A stretch of DNA of 64,000 nt from Tricholomella constricta. Taxonomy: Eukaryota > Basidiomycota > Agaricomycetes > Agaricales > Lyophyllaceae. Within the stretch, counting starts at the first letter, position 1. Each line of letters starts with the position of its first letter. Below the pieces are notes generated by a model. That model saw only the letters and a program-made list of their open reading frames with translations. It did no database searches and was not told the origin of the DNA. The translations under genes were made by a program, and so were the position numbers. The stretch covers positions 1,240,001 through 1,304,000 of the forward strand of contig JAACJP010000005.1 of NCBI GenBank assembly GCA_013368375.1. The letters run 5' to 3'. Positions 12,353 through 24,074 of this stretch are shown here, in pieces.

Positions 12353-13791
12353 TCATGTGGCTTTGGCTGCAGGCTCTGGCGCCTCCAAGATGTTCTTCAA
12401 CAACGGCGCCGTAACCTTTCTAGTCGCATCGACATTGCCCTGAGCGTAGCAGCGCCCTTTCGCACCAGTCGGCAGTTTGCCGCCCTTCTCAAGGTCAATC
12501 TTCTTATGCTTCTTTAGCTTCAGCTCCGTGCTCCCCTCCAAACCCTTCCACAGACGCGCAGCGAGCTTCTCCACGTCTACACCTTGCTCTTTCTCTTCTG
12601 CCCCTGCATCGAACACCACCCACGCTTGTTCCCGTTTATGTTTCCCTTTCCCGCTCTTCCCTAATTTATCACTGGCGCGGAACGACGTCAACACACCCAG
12701 GACTATCAGCCCGCGTTCCCGCATCCACTCCCCCGCCGCCTTCTCCAACTCCCCGTCCTTCCCGTCCTTCCCCCACCTCTTCAGCGCCACAGGCACAGAC
12801 GCCAGTCCCGCCCGCACAGTCTTGCCGTCCACCACATACTCATAGTCCTTGTAATCCCGCCGGAGCAGATCCCGTCCCGACAAGTGCGCTATGCTCGCCT
12901 TCTTCGCCGCCAGCGCCGCCGAGAGCTCGCGGATCGCGCCAGCCTCATACAGCGCCTCCGGGCGCGCGTTCGGGTCGTCCAGGAGCGCAGTGACGAGCTT
13001 CCCGGGGAGGTTGGGTGCCAGGGTCGAGCGCGAGGCGAGGAAGCCGGCCGCGTAGAGGTCCGTCGCGAGCGCCTTGCCGCCGGGCTTGAGCCCGTTCGTG
13101 TCGATGAGGATCGCGGAGAGGAGCAGCGTGGCGAGGTCCGCGGGGAGCTCGGAGGGACAGAGGGCGGCGACGTGCGAGGCGCAGCTCCCGGCTTTGGCGA
13201 TGGTACGCGGGTTGGCGGTGTCTTTGTATAGACCTTCGTCGTCGTGGTGGTCGATCACGGCGACGACCTTGGCGGAGTTGTAGGCGGCGCCGAGGCGGTT
13301 GTGGTCCACAAGGGCAATGTTGTGAGAGGGGAAAGGAGAGAATTCTTTCATGTCTGTTAGGTAGAGCAGCTGATCTTTGGGCTCGGTGATCCCTGCGAGC
13401 TTGAGTGCCTCAATGTTTTCGGCACGCAAGTCGAGGTCATCGCGCTCGAGCTGCAAGAGCGGTATTGTCGGTTTCTTGTGAACCTCGGATTGGAGCCATG
13501 CAAACGCAATGGAGGATGCGAGAGAGTCGAGGTCTGTGGGTGTTAGTGTTATTATGATTGTTATTTGAAATGAAAATGTCGCTGCGTGCCTCCTGCCTCG
13601 TTGCCCATCACCACAGTCCATTCGCGAGCACTGGGGGGTGTAGCGCGTATGTCATTGAGGTACTTTTCCCGGGACGACGCGAGGAACTGAGCCAAAGTAG
13701 GCGTGTCTGGTTTCGGCGGCGTCTGCTCTACGGGCTTGCTGCTGAGCTTGAGCGCATATGACAGGCGACGAATAGGATTTCGCACTGGCAT
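12353..13791 (-). CDS. PPX1: Exopolyphosphatase PPX1 (DHH family)
   Basis: Releases orthophosphate from the ends of inorganic polyphosphate, using Mn/Mg ions bound by Asp/His residues. Exons: 13590-13791 and 12353-13533, giving 460 aa. Motif I (MGNEAGDLDS) is assembled across the intron, motif III is VIDHHDDE, and LIDTNGLK matches the next conserved acidic motif. The DHHA2-type C-terminal half follows and ends in a Lys-rich segment. Length fits fungal PPX1 (about 400-460 aa). The single intron (13534-13589) must begin with GC, not GT, to keep the DLDS motif in frame. No targeting signal is obvious, so a cytosolic location is likely. Confidence 0.93.
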
Positions 13792-14233
13792 CTCGACGAG
13801 TCAGATGGAAATAAGCAAGGGGAGCAGGAAGAGGATTACAGCTTGGCCTCGTTGCGATCTGCCTTTGTAGTGGAGTTTGACAGAGTCCATGTTCGTGGGC
13901 CGGCACGTGGCGTGAAGCTGTATGCAGTGCCTTGAGGGCCTCGTTCGGCTTAGAAGCTGAAACTATTTGTAGATAGGCCGTGCACACTACAGGACTGCTA
14001 GTGCTATTGCTATTTCCACTGATCAAGAGCTGTGAATGCCTCTTCGATGTCAACAGGAAGTTCATCGAACAGCGTATGGCTTTGTGCAGCCGCGGACGGG
14101 AACCTTACTCCAGGGTCAACCACGTACAACGAACGCTTTAACGATCTAAGGCTATACAACCAATCAGCATAATAAATAGATGGATCTGTGAGGATCAGTA
14201 AGAATAGGGTCTAAACAGGCAGTAAGGTTGATG
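13792..14233. other. Promoter region of PPX1 / 3' region of EMC2
   Basis: Between two genes on the minus strand. Short open frames here overlap the PPX1 first exon in another frame and have no recognisable content. Confidence 0.4.
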
Positions 14234-15429
14234 TCAGCGCGAAGCCAACCAGTCCGTAACGTGTTTGGAACCCGTCTCCTTCTGCCCCCCATACGCCGCC
14301 AGCACGCGCTCCGTCGCAAGTTCGTCAATGAGCTTGATTGTTTTTGGGACGGGGGTATCGGATGCTGACGACACGTGGGGCGAATAGACGAGCCTGCGAG
14401 CACACTAGAATGGCGGTGAGCATTCTAAGGTAGTCAGCGGTTAAAAGAGAGGAGGGACGCACTAGCTTCACGCCTAACCAAGCGCGGATCTGGATGCCAG
14501 TGGGCGGTGCATCGGGTGAGGCGCCGCGCTCACCCATTTCGACGACGAGAAGGAACATCTTGAGCGCGAGCGGAAGGTCGCCGGAGGTGTACGCCGTTTC
14601 CGCGAACTGAAGGAATGTGAATGGGTTCTGCGGCGCGAGAAGCAGGGCATGCGAGAGGGCCTGCAGGGCGTGTGTGTACCTTCAGACAACCGAGATATTC
14701 GTTGACTTGCTTCGGTAAGGTGGAGTGAGGGATAGAGGGACGTACTGATTACATGAAGAATAAATGTCCGCGAGTTCGAGCCAGCCTTCCACGTCGGTAT
14801 AGAAAGTATCGAGGAACAGCGAGAGTTCCTCTACTGCCTTTTCAAGTTTTCCCGTCCGTCTGATAACAGATATCCGACGTTTCCACACGGCCTGTCCCCA
14901 ACGTCGTATGTGATGTAAGTAACTACCACGATGTTGGACAGGGTATGCGTGCGTACCGCGTTTGCCGAGTCCTCTTCCAGCAATTCCCCGTAATATTGCA
15001 GGACCGTCTCCGGTGATTCCGTCGCTTCCATCCTTATCCCAGTAAGCACGTCCACGCGCGGAGATCTAGGGAACTTCTCTGCCAGCTGCTTCAGGCATTC
15101 CTGCGCGGCAGAAAATCCCGTCAATGCATGGCCACACACAGGGTAACACTTGTGGGCACTACATTACCTACATCTGAGATATCCAAACGGCCAACGTCTA
15201 TCGATGCTAGTGCAAGCTGTTCGAGGAACGCCCATCCTGAGGAGGAACTTTGCTTTAATATGACGTGTATTTTGGTGTAAAAAAGGTGTTATCACGGACC
15301 TTCATCCCCGAGCTTGGTCGTAGGCCCGGATTTGAGGATGAGGCAGCCTTGCTCGAAGGTTTTCTGCGACGCACGGGTGTTGTTGGTGCGGTACTTGGCT
15401 AGCCTCTCCAGCGCGGTCGAGAGGGACAT
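14234..15429 (-). CDS. EMC2: ER membrane protein complex subunit 2 (EMC2)
   Basis: TPR subunit on the cytosolic side of the EMC, which inserts tail-anchored and polytopic membrane proteins into the ER. Exons: 15300-15429, 15172-15236, 14957-15100, 14746-14891, 14463-14679, 14234-14404, giving 290 aa, the usual family length. TPR-type helices are seen in order: AFLEQLALASIDVGRLD, a helix ending EDSANAAVWKRR, the conserved GWLELADIYSSCNQY, then HALQALSHALLLAPQNP and FAETAYTSGDLPLALKMF. The start is the first ATG, with MSLSTALERLAKYR directly after it. The order of segments matches fungal EMC2 closely. Confidence 0.92.
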
Positions 15430-16527
15430 GGCTGAGGGAGGTTGGGTTACGTAATGCACGTACCCCACCTCGATCGTGGCTCCGACACAGGTTCTCTCAT
15501 TTTCCTCTCAGTTCTCGTGCATCCTGCCATCTAAGCTGGTGTTTCTGTCATGTCTTCTGTTTTCTTTGAGCCTGAACCGAAAGCAAGCAGATGCCGCCAT
15601 AGCCGAATACGTCAATATTAGACTCGTGAAATATTCTGGAGAACACGCCAGTATTCCCAGTCACTCTGAAGCTTTTCAGTGGGTACAGGCTACACTTCAC
15701 AGTATTGAATATTGAGCTACCATTCTGGCCAATTTCAAAGCCGACCTTTCAAATCATAACTTCACAATCCCCAGTTCAATCGCACAACCTATGATAGCCT
15801 CGTTGCCTCCGCTCACGCAAAGTGCTGAGAGGTCGGCTTACCCAAGTCACTTTAGTTCTTGGCTCGAGAAAGCTTACCCCTCCAACAGTGTAGCTTTTGC
15901 ACATTATTGCGGTCTCTCGGAGGAAGGACTCTTCCGTTACCCAAGCGGCTTAATTTGTCTCCTGCAGCATGACCATCAGGAACGGCGGTACATCAACTTC
16001 GAATTCTCGTTGCCTATCCTCTTCGCTCTTGCACTGGTGAAATGCTCGGAAGATGACCTGCTCACAAATCATCCTAGTTCTTGATCCTAGTTCTTGCTAA
16101 TCCAAAGCTTATCCATCCAACAAGTTAGCTTTTGCACTTGACTGCCGTCTCTCGGAGGAAGAACTCCTCCTCTCTTCTCCCAGGGACAGGTCTCCATGTG
16201 CAGAATGGCCAACTGGAGCAGTATATCAGCCCCACATCCCCTATCCTGAACATATGGATGAACTTTTAACAATAGTCTTCTTCGTTCCTTTCGACTCTGC
16301 GTACGACTGGAGCAAGTAAGCCCATACTTCCCATCATTTTCAACCAAACATACATATTCCTCAATTTCCTCTCCTTGTCGCGTCAGCTCACAACACTGAT
16401 CGCAAACCCTAAATGGGTGTCGAAGAGCTCGATCGGCGACAAAGATCTGGAGCCTATAAATGAGCTGGAGTTTCATACCACTACGACGCAGCTGGCATCC
16501 CTTGTTGGAAGCCTCTAGCTCTGTGTC
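15430..16527. other. Intergenic region with a diverged direct repeat
   Basis: Upstream of both EMC2 (-) and the MFS transporter (+). It holds an imperfect direct repeat of about 70 bp (annotated separately). The long minus-strand frame 16087-16815 overlaps the first exon of the transporter and has no recognisable domain. Confidence 0.4.
15868..16170 (+). repeat. Imperfect direct repeat, two copies about 230 bp apart
   Basis: Copy 1 at about 15868-15937 and copy 2 at about 16102-16171 share blocks such as TAGCTTTTGCAC and GTCTCTCGGAGGAAG in the same order and orientation. The remaining sequence is diverged. It looks like an old tandem duplication in the upstream region of the transporter. Confidence 0.7.
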
Positions 16528-19232
16528 ATGACACCCGATATAGCACCAGCACGGCGACCGACATCGAACGGTGACAACATCGAGGAAGGAAATGTCAACG
16601 CTGATGGAACTTACCACCAAGCGCAACTTGGCCTCGAGAAGGAGAGAAAGCATTTCTTTGCGCCGATCGACTCCTCTTACGCTGACGCGGTTCACCGTGA
16701 CGCTGCGACAGTTGAGTATACCGAGGAGGATGAGGTGTGTGATGCCCGATAAACTAATCACGTTCGATTTCCAACCTCGCTTCTTTTGGCATCCGTAGAA
16801 GGGTGTCAAACGCAAGATTGACAGAACTGTGCTCCTCTTGGTGGTCTGTAGGTGCGAAGCAAACCTTTAACATAGATACATCTCTTATTTCAGTCGCCTC
16901 CGATTAGTTATGTTTGTAAGTGTCAGTCACCTGTCCCCTTCCATGATTTGACACGACTTTCATCCACAGTCAATCAGTTCGGTGAGCATCCTGATAACTT
17001 TGGAAGTGACTTTCAACTCATGGTAATCATCGCGCCTAGATCGTACCAACATGTAAATGGTCGACTTCACATTTCCATGGCTGTTCATAAACTCACTAGC
17101 GTACCTCCAGCGGCAACGCACATATAATCGCGGCCTTCAACAAAAACTATGTACGTTTCAGCACGTCGGGCTCAATATGCACACCAATCCTTGTCTATTT
17201 TCAGGGCATCACGAACAACGATAAATGGACGATTGCGCTCAGCATTTTCTACGTTGGGTACTGTAGGTGCTGTTTGCATGTTATGAGAAGTCTGTTCTAA
17301 TAAGACTTTATAGGCCTTCTGGAGATGCCAGCAAATAGTGAGCGACAATCCAGCCCATGACATTTTAGTATCTATTTTATGATCTTTTCCAGTCCTTCAA
17401 CGTCGCATTGGTGCCAACAGATTGTATGCGCCCTACCTTCGTTATACGTTTAGAACGTGAAAGCTAATTAGCGGTAGCAGCTTCTTCATTGCTTTGATGT
17501 GCTGGGGTACCGCATCTCTATCTTTTGTATACGCAAAAGGCTACGCGGCTCTTTTAGTGCTCAGGCAAGTCAGTGTCCCCATTCAAGCACAACGTGTCTC
17601 ATTTCCCTTCAATATCTCTAGAGTTATCTTGGGAATCGGTGAGGCTGGGTATTACGCGGGGATGATCTATTATCTTTCTTTCTGGTACAAACGGTATGTG
17701 GAGCACAGGGCGCACTGCGATATATTTTGCGAATCAGTTTGATGAATCGACAACACTGCAGATACGAACTTGCAATGCGTATCAGGTGCGCATTACTATC
17801 CTCAAATGCATCATGAGGTCATCAATTGAATCTATCTCAACAGCCTTTGTATGACTGGCACTCTGCCAGGCGCAATTGGGGTTGGTCGCATTCCTTTGCC
17901 TGACGGTCATGACCTGATCAATGCCGTTTTTGCCAGGGCCTTTTTGCTTTCGGCCTTGTTAGAGCTCACACCTCCCAATTAGCTGGGTCTGTCATTCTTG
18001 TAATTGATTGACTGATTAGTTGACACTTTTATTCCTCGTTATCCAGATGGCAATTTCTATTCCTGGTCTGCATGCTTTCGGCTTAGGCCACCCATGACTA
18101 AACAGTCTTTTCTCCACAGATTGAAGCGATCCCAACGCTAATCATGGCTGTGGCGATCCTTCTATTCCTGCCTTCGTTTCCCTTTACGGCCTCGTTCCTC
18201 ACACCTCATGAACGTGCCATTGCGCAAGCGCGCTTGAATCGTGATCACAAGCCCCAGTCGCATGGTGGAATGACAGGCTGGAAGGGGTTCAAAGCCATCG
18301 TCGGGGACCCGAACGCGTGGTTATTCACTCTAGTTTATGCCAGCTGTGCGCAAAATCCTTATATGCCACCTTGTGAATCTCACCTCTTTCACAGTCAACG
18401 TAGGGGTTGCAACGGTCTCCTACTTTTTGCCCACAGTGCGTGGCTGCTGCTTGGAGTGCACGCCTTTTCATGATGTGCTCTCAGTTAATCAAAGGCCTCG
18501 GATTCTCGTCGATCAATGCTCAAGGCCTCACCGTCGCCCCTTACGCTGTTGGCTGGTTCATGGTCTTCTTCCAAGCGTGGCATAGTGATCGTACAAGGGA
18601 CAGAGGATGGCATGTCATGCTCTCATGCTCGGTATCCTTCATTGGGTACGTCATCCTCGCAACGTCTGTCCACAGGAGTGTTGGTGCGGCGTATTTTGCC
18701 CTCTTCCTTGTTGTGGGAGGAAACTACAGCCTGTACCCTCTCGTAATGTAAATCCACAGAATCGAAGTATCACTTATGGGACTAAAAGAAATTCGTGTCT
18801 AACAGGAGCTGGGCTACAAACACTTTCTCCCCGACTTCGAAGCGTGGCGTCGGGACCGCGTTCATTATATCACTCTCGAACTGTGTTTCGATGTACGCGC
18901 TGTTTTACGGGAACGCTCAACAATCTTTCTCACCACTGGTCTCATCTTCAAGTGCATCACCTCAAATATACTTTGATCCCGAAGATTCCTTCCGAAAGGG
19001 ACATGCCATTTGTGCAGCGTGCGTGCCCCTCCTTTTATTTGAGAAATTGTCATATAGTTATTCATCCAGGTGTCTCTTTCTATCTTTTTGCGCGGCCTTT
19101 GCTTTGCGCACCCGCTTGTCAGTCATGAATGCACGGAATGCCAAAACCTTGGCTGCATTGCCTGAAGAAGAAAAGTGTATTGATAACTCGGAAGTGTGGG
19201 ATAACGATCCCCGCTATGTCTTCATGACTTGA
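16528..19232 (+). CDS. MFS transporter, anion:cation symporter type, 21 exons
   Basis: Plasma-membrane permease of the fungal ACS family (allantoate/nicotinate/vitamin-type carriers). Exons: 16528-16734, 16799-16851, 16908-16915, 16970-16981, 17040-17052, 17111-17150, 17205-17262, 17314-17337, 17393-17423, 17481-17564, 17622-17693, 17762-17785, 17844-17880, 17937-17986, 18047-18065, 18120-18345, 18395-18435, 18485-18747, 18806-18892, 18953-19018, 19070-19232, giving 525 aa. Family marks: YVFNQFDRTN at helix 1, SIFYVGYCLLEMPAN at helix 2, GEAGYYAGMIYYLSFWYKR before helix 5, and the loop-7 to helix-10 segment typical of the group. Exons 3-5 are only 8, 12 and 13 nt. The intron after exon 10 (17565-17621) starts with GC. 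Substrate cannot be told from sequence; a carboxylate or vitamin-like anion is the family norm. Confidence 0.92.
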
Positions 19233-20179
19233 AAGTTGTGTTTCTTTCATTTCCATTGCCTTTACATTGGAACTTATACTTTTTTCCATTTATGTTTCAG
19301 TAATACAAGGCTTATGTTTTAACAAGGTATGAACTTTTACTTTTTAGATATTGGTGCCATCCACAAAACCTGTAGGACAACTGTATCAGGGCGCCCTAGG
19401 GCTCTGTAAAGTAAAGACCTCGGCCTTTGTGTCTGGTAAATCAATTACAATTCGAGTTTCGCGTGTCCCACTGGCGGGACCGGGAGACGAGATACAGTGC
19501 TAAGACGATTTCGGACGACGACAAAGGCACCAGAACCTCACAAAGTCATGAAGGGGGAAGTTAAATACTAGGACATCAAAGCTATATTCCAAGACACGGT
19601 CCCTTCATCGGATCACGCCCGTGATTGCAGCACTCGCCGCCGTCTTCCTCGGCCTCTGCGCCGCACCAATCCCGCCTTTGCTCAAGGTCAATGGGCTTTT
19701 TGACAGATAGGTGGGAGTCTCGTGGAAGGAAATCACAGAATTGACATCCGGACATCCGGACATCAGCTAGGAAGTAATGATGAATGAGTGGCTGAAACCC
19801 GAAGCTGCTTATGGATGGACATAGTTTTGGACTTTGGAAGGGGGATCATGATTTTGGCGCCACCAAGGGCCAGAAGCATCCGCCACCGACTTCTTTGTAA
19901 CAGGATGAAAACGATGTCCCCGATGGTTGGCGGTGCGCGCCCACAAGTTCAATCCAAATTGTACTGTGTACGTGTTTATTAGCCACTCAGATGCACCAGA
20001 CGGTGGCGTGGCCAAGTACGAGGCTGATTGGGCGAGGACAGCCGTGGTTCATGAGCGTAGAAAAGCTTAATCCGGATCATGGAGTGTAGCAAAAACAATG
20101 TTTTGAAAGGCAAGCCAACTGCACGCGCGGACTTAGGCATGATGACTGACAATTTTTTACCTCAGAACCGTCAGCATCT
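19233..20179. other. Intergenic region after the MFS transporter
   Basis: About 950 bp. Only short frames without recognisable content; no tRNA-like or repeat structure found by eye. Confidence 0.4.
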
Positions 20180-20898
20180 ATGACCTCTTTACCCCAAGAG
20201 CTCCTTTTTCGCATCATAGGTGAAGTAAAAGGGCTGAATACCGCATACTTGATGTCATGTGGGCTAGTATGCCGCAACTGATATATCCAACCCGTGTCCA
20301 TCTCTTCCACACAATCAGGCTAAAATTGTGTAACGACGCGATTTCAAAGGTTACTTTAGCTTCACCCCATCTCACATGCGCGACCTATCTATCAAGCCGT
20401 ATATCGCACAGGATGCGTCTCGACTGTGTGATATATCCCCCGATGATCAGGCGTCTCTGGCTTCTGTTCTGTCACTATTGGTGCACATCCAGTGTCTTTG
20501 CCTTGTATTTAGTTTGAGACTCTCCTGGATTCATCTCTCTGCCGATCTCCGCAACGCGTTCATTGCCTCTATCAGCCTAACCATCTCTCGCTGCACTCCA
20601 ATTTGATGGATGGCATTTTGACCGACATAATGCCAACCTCCGCGATGTCCTTGTTTGCACCACCCCTTCAGTGAAGCGTCTCGTGCTCACACGCTTTTCC
20701 TGTCACGATAACCATAGCGCTCCAGACGAACCAGCTTTTGACAGTGGCGAATCTAGCACTCAAATCGAACATCTGATTTGCCGCTGCGACTCAATTTCTG
20801 GCACAGAACTTGAGCTGCTTCCGTTGCTTACAGTGACTCGAATAGATGTAGGTTGGGCTGTGCTCCGGGCATCCGGGCGACTTCACTGGTCCTATTAA
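20180..20898 (+). pseudogene. F-box protein pseudogene
   Basis: Starts like an agaricomycete F-box protein: MTSLPQELLFRIIGEV...CGLVCRN, with the LP-x-ELL opening and the C-x-LVCR end of the F-box. A stop follows in that frame. The continuation typical of the family (LIYPTRVHLFHTIRL) is in the next frame from about 20275, the segment MRDLSIKPYIA is in the third frame from 20376, and VKRLVLTRF returns to the second frame at about 20671. At least three frameshifts without suitable introns mark it as a decayed copy. F-box proteins are highly multiplied in these fungi, and dead copies are common. Confidence 0.7.
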
Positions 20899-21209
20899 AT
20901 CCTTTACTATGTAAATCAGGTACATTCCATTTATATGAACTGTTGCCATTAGAAATCTCGAGCACCAGTTATTCCCAAGGCCGTACTGTGCCACAAACCA
21001 AAGAGTCGATAGGAAAATTACGGAGCGGATGGAGAACTTGGACATTCCCGAAACTATCAATATACAGTTGTTTTCGTACTTTTCCCGCAATAATGTCACG
21101 AGGATAAGTAGCTCATTATATCTTTCCTTCCCTCAAATCAATGAATCAACTCCATTAAATTTCTGGGAGGCCTGCACCCGTGGTTACAGCTCCTTAAGAT
21201 CGTTGCCTC

Positions 21210-24074
21210 TTAGAGATTGGGAGCCGGCGGATCGCGGCCTTCTCCTTTTCGAGCGCGAACTTCCCAGTGACGTCGGGCAAGCTGTCGGAGCTGGCCCTTC
21301 ATTATCTTTCCCGATGGTGTGTGTTCTTCATACGACAAAAGTTATCCCACACAATGTCGACAACAATGATGTAAGAAACACGTACCAAGAGGTTCGTCAA
21401 GGACAATGATCATCACTGGGACAGCATACCTCGGAAGACTGCGGTGTGATGGAAAGGTGGTCAGTATTGACGCATGTAAAGCTGGTAGATTATTCGCACT
21501 TTTTTCGCGCAACTGCTATTAGACTTGCTCCTGTAACGCTGCCCCGGAACGCCGCTTTGATGGAAACCACAGCCGCCACTAGTTCTCCGAGGCGGTCATC
21601 CGGCACACCCACCGCGGCAGCTTCCAAGACACGTGGGTCGCGATAAAGCGCATTCTCGACCGATACGGAGTCCTGAAATTCCATGAGCATGGTAGGTATG
21701 GGTCAACGTTTAATTCTACTCACGATGTTCTCTCCGCCTCGAATGATGATGTCTTTGACTGAGGAAAGATTCAGCAACGTTAGAATCAAGAACATGGCGC
21801 AGACTAACTTCTGTCTTTGATGTAGAGAAAACCCTCTTCATCAAGGAAGCCAAGGTCCCCCGTACGCAGCCATCCGTCACTTGTGATAGTGTTCTCCGTC
21901 GCCTCTAAGAGTACGTTGGCGATCAGAAACTAGAACAAGTTCAGTTGCGAGACTTACCAGCATCGCGCCAGTAACACTGCATGATATTGGGGCCACGTCT
22001 GAAAGAGAGAATTTATGAAGCTTAAGTTGCGGAGGAGAAGAACCCAAACGTTAGGGCTTACAGCCAAACTTCCCCCGCAACGCCGGGAGGAACAGGCTGA
22101 CCGCCGTGCATGATTTTGATTTCGTTCACCGGGGACGCGCGACCCCTGGCGAGCATTGCTTTGATATACGCTGACGTCTGGTGGAGCAAAGTTTACCTAC
22201 GTGCTACTTGGCCTTGTCGCATAGTCCTCTCCCGCGAACTGTGGCGTTGAATTACATCAGCATGGTGTCAAAGTTTCCCCGAGGAATTGATATATCGTAC
22301 CGAAACCGCGACAGAGTTTGTTTCTGTCATACCATACGCCTGCATCCTGGGGCAATCCGGCTCTTGAGTTTTGCATTTCCAGAGATGGCAAGACTTACAT
22401 GGTGGCCGTGGGAAAAGCCTCTCGAGCCCTTGGGACAAGGGTGTCGGGTGCAGGTGAACCGCCAAACAAGAGACCATCCACTGCGTAGCCGGCCAGAGAA
22501 CTCTCGATGAGGTCGGAGACCATAGCAGGAACGCTACAGAGAGATAAAGAAACATAATGAAACCAAAGGCCTGACATGTTTCGACGTGGACATACCCTCC
22601 TGCTACGCGAACGTTTTCCTGCTTGATAAGCCTAAAAGAAAGGCCTGTTATCATTATACGCAAAATCGTGTTCAAATTTACCTGGCGGCTAGAGTGGACA
22701 AGTACAATCAGCACCACAGCAGAGAATGATAATATTGGGATTACTCACCCTCTTCTACGACCCACTTTGGAGTCAACACTATCTTCATCCCCATCGTCGT
22801 CGCCAGCAACTAGAACGGTGTCAAGGAGAGAAAATCAATAATAGGGTTGGAACATGGTTGACAGAATTTCTACTGTGAAACTAGTCAGGCCAGTGACATG
22901 GAACAAGGGCACTCCAATGAGTAAACCCTTCTGAGGGTTTTCTTCCTCGAAATTTGGGTAATCACCGCCCGCGCGCAAGCTTGCTCTGATTCCGCCCACC
23001 ATGACCTTTGAATTTGAATCAGTACATGTGGGTCTGAAAAATTGAGGTGCCCGCCGAGTTACGTTTGGAACGTTGGTTAAGAATTGTCGCTGTGTGCTCA
23101 AGACACCTTTGGGTAAGCCGGTGGTTCCTTCCGCAAGCATTAGCAGTCGACTCGGAAGCCCATGAAAGATGAAATATGCACCCGAGGTAAACATGACGAG
23201 CGCATTATCTTCAGGCAAAATGTGAGGAGTGGTCGTCAGAATGTCTGCGACGTCGCCTTGGTAGGTGTGGATAACATCAGGAAAGGAACTCATCCCTGGC
23301 CATCGAGTGTGATCGGCATGTTCGTCGAAGACCAAAAATGAGGCAGCCTGTATGACTTGATGGATATCAGACATCCCTGTCGCCAGCCTGTCAGCTCGTT
23401 CAGTGTCGACCATGACCACCTTGCATTCCGTGTGTGTAAGACAGTATCGAAGGGGATCAACAGGAAGCCACCTGGGCATCAAGTAAAGGTCATTCAACAC
23501 AAAGCCAAAGGTCGTGTTCTACACTGATCACTTACGCGTTGATTAGAACGGGTACGGCACCGAGAAGATCTTTGTAGAATCCAATAAGTTACTGCTTCAT
23601 TACGAAAGATGATGAATATACACACGAGATGCCCAGAATGAGACCAAGTAGTCTGGACAGTTGCGAGAACATATTCCAACCCTATCTCCTGCAGAGCAGC
23701 CAGTGAGAAGGGACAAGCAATTCCTTTGAAGTTCGAAATTACCTTGCTGAACGTTATATACATGGCGGAACACTGCCGCCACCCTGACAGCCCGTTGATG
23801 GACTTGGTTGAAGGTAAAGCGCTGGTCTTCAAAGACGATATACGTCTTATCCGCGAATTTTCCAACAGACGATAGCCAGAACGTTCTCACGGACGGCCAG
23901 AGGTGCTTGTAGACTCTCTGAACCCGACCGTTGAGAAATATATTCTCGACATCGTGGAGGTGCCCAGGTGCACATAGGATGGCCTCCGCTGTGGCCAACA
24001 ATTATCCATGGCCCTGCAATAAATGGATGAGAGAACTCACTTTCTTCCAACGTGCGCACAGGGGTCCACGACAT
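21210..24074 (-). CDS. Acyl-CoA synthetase-like AMP-binding enzyme, 20 exons
   Basis: ANL-superfamily adenylating enzyme, probably an acyl-CoA ligase. Exons, 5' to 3': 24041-24074, 23743-23988, 23626-23688, 23536-23569, 23182-23471, 23063-23127, 22874-23005, 22749-22809, 22682-22688, 22596-22631, 22399-22533, 22301-22346, 22201-22238, 22062-22145, 21958-21998, 21809-21904, 21724-21758, 21500-21672, 21386-21438, 21210-21325, giving 594 aa. The ATP-binding loop [13 protein letters not shown] is joined across an intron. Further motifs: [16 protein letters not shown] (A5), [10 protein letters not shown] (A7), [12 protein letters not shown] (A8) and the C-terminal Lys in TPSGKIMK (A10). There is no N-terminal signal and no terminal SKL-type peroxisome signal. 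Exon 9 is a 7-nt microexon, needed to join VVEEAARLIK. The acyl substrate cannot be named from sequence. Confidence 0.92.

Noticed and set aside
16087..16815. 242-codon minus-strand open frame
   Set aside because: Overlaps the first exon of the MFS transporter and shows no domain or coding-like composition.
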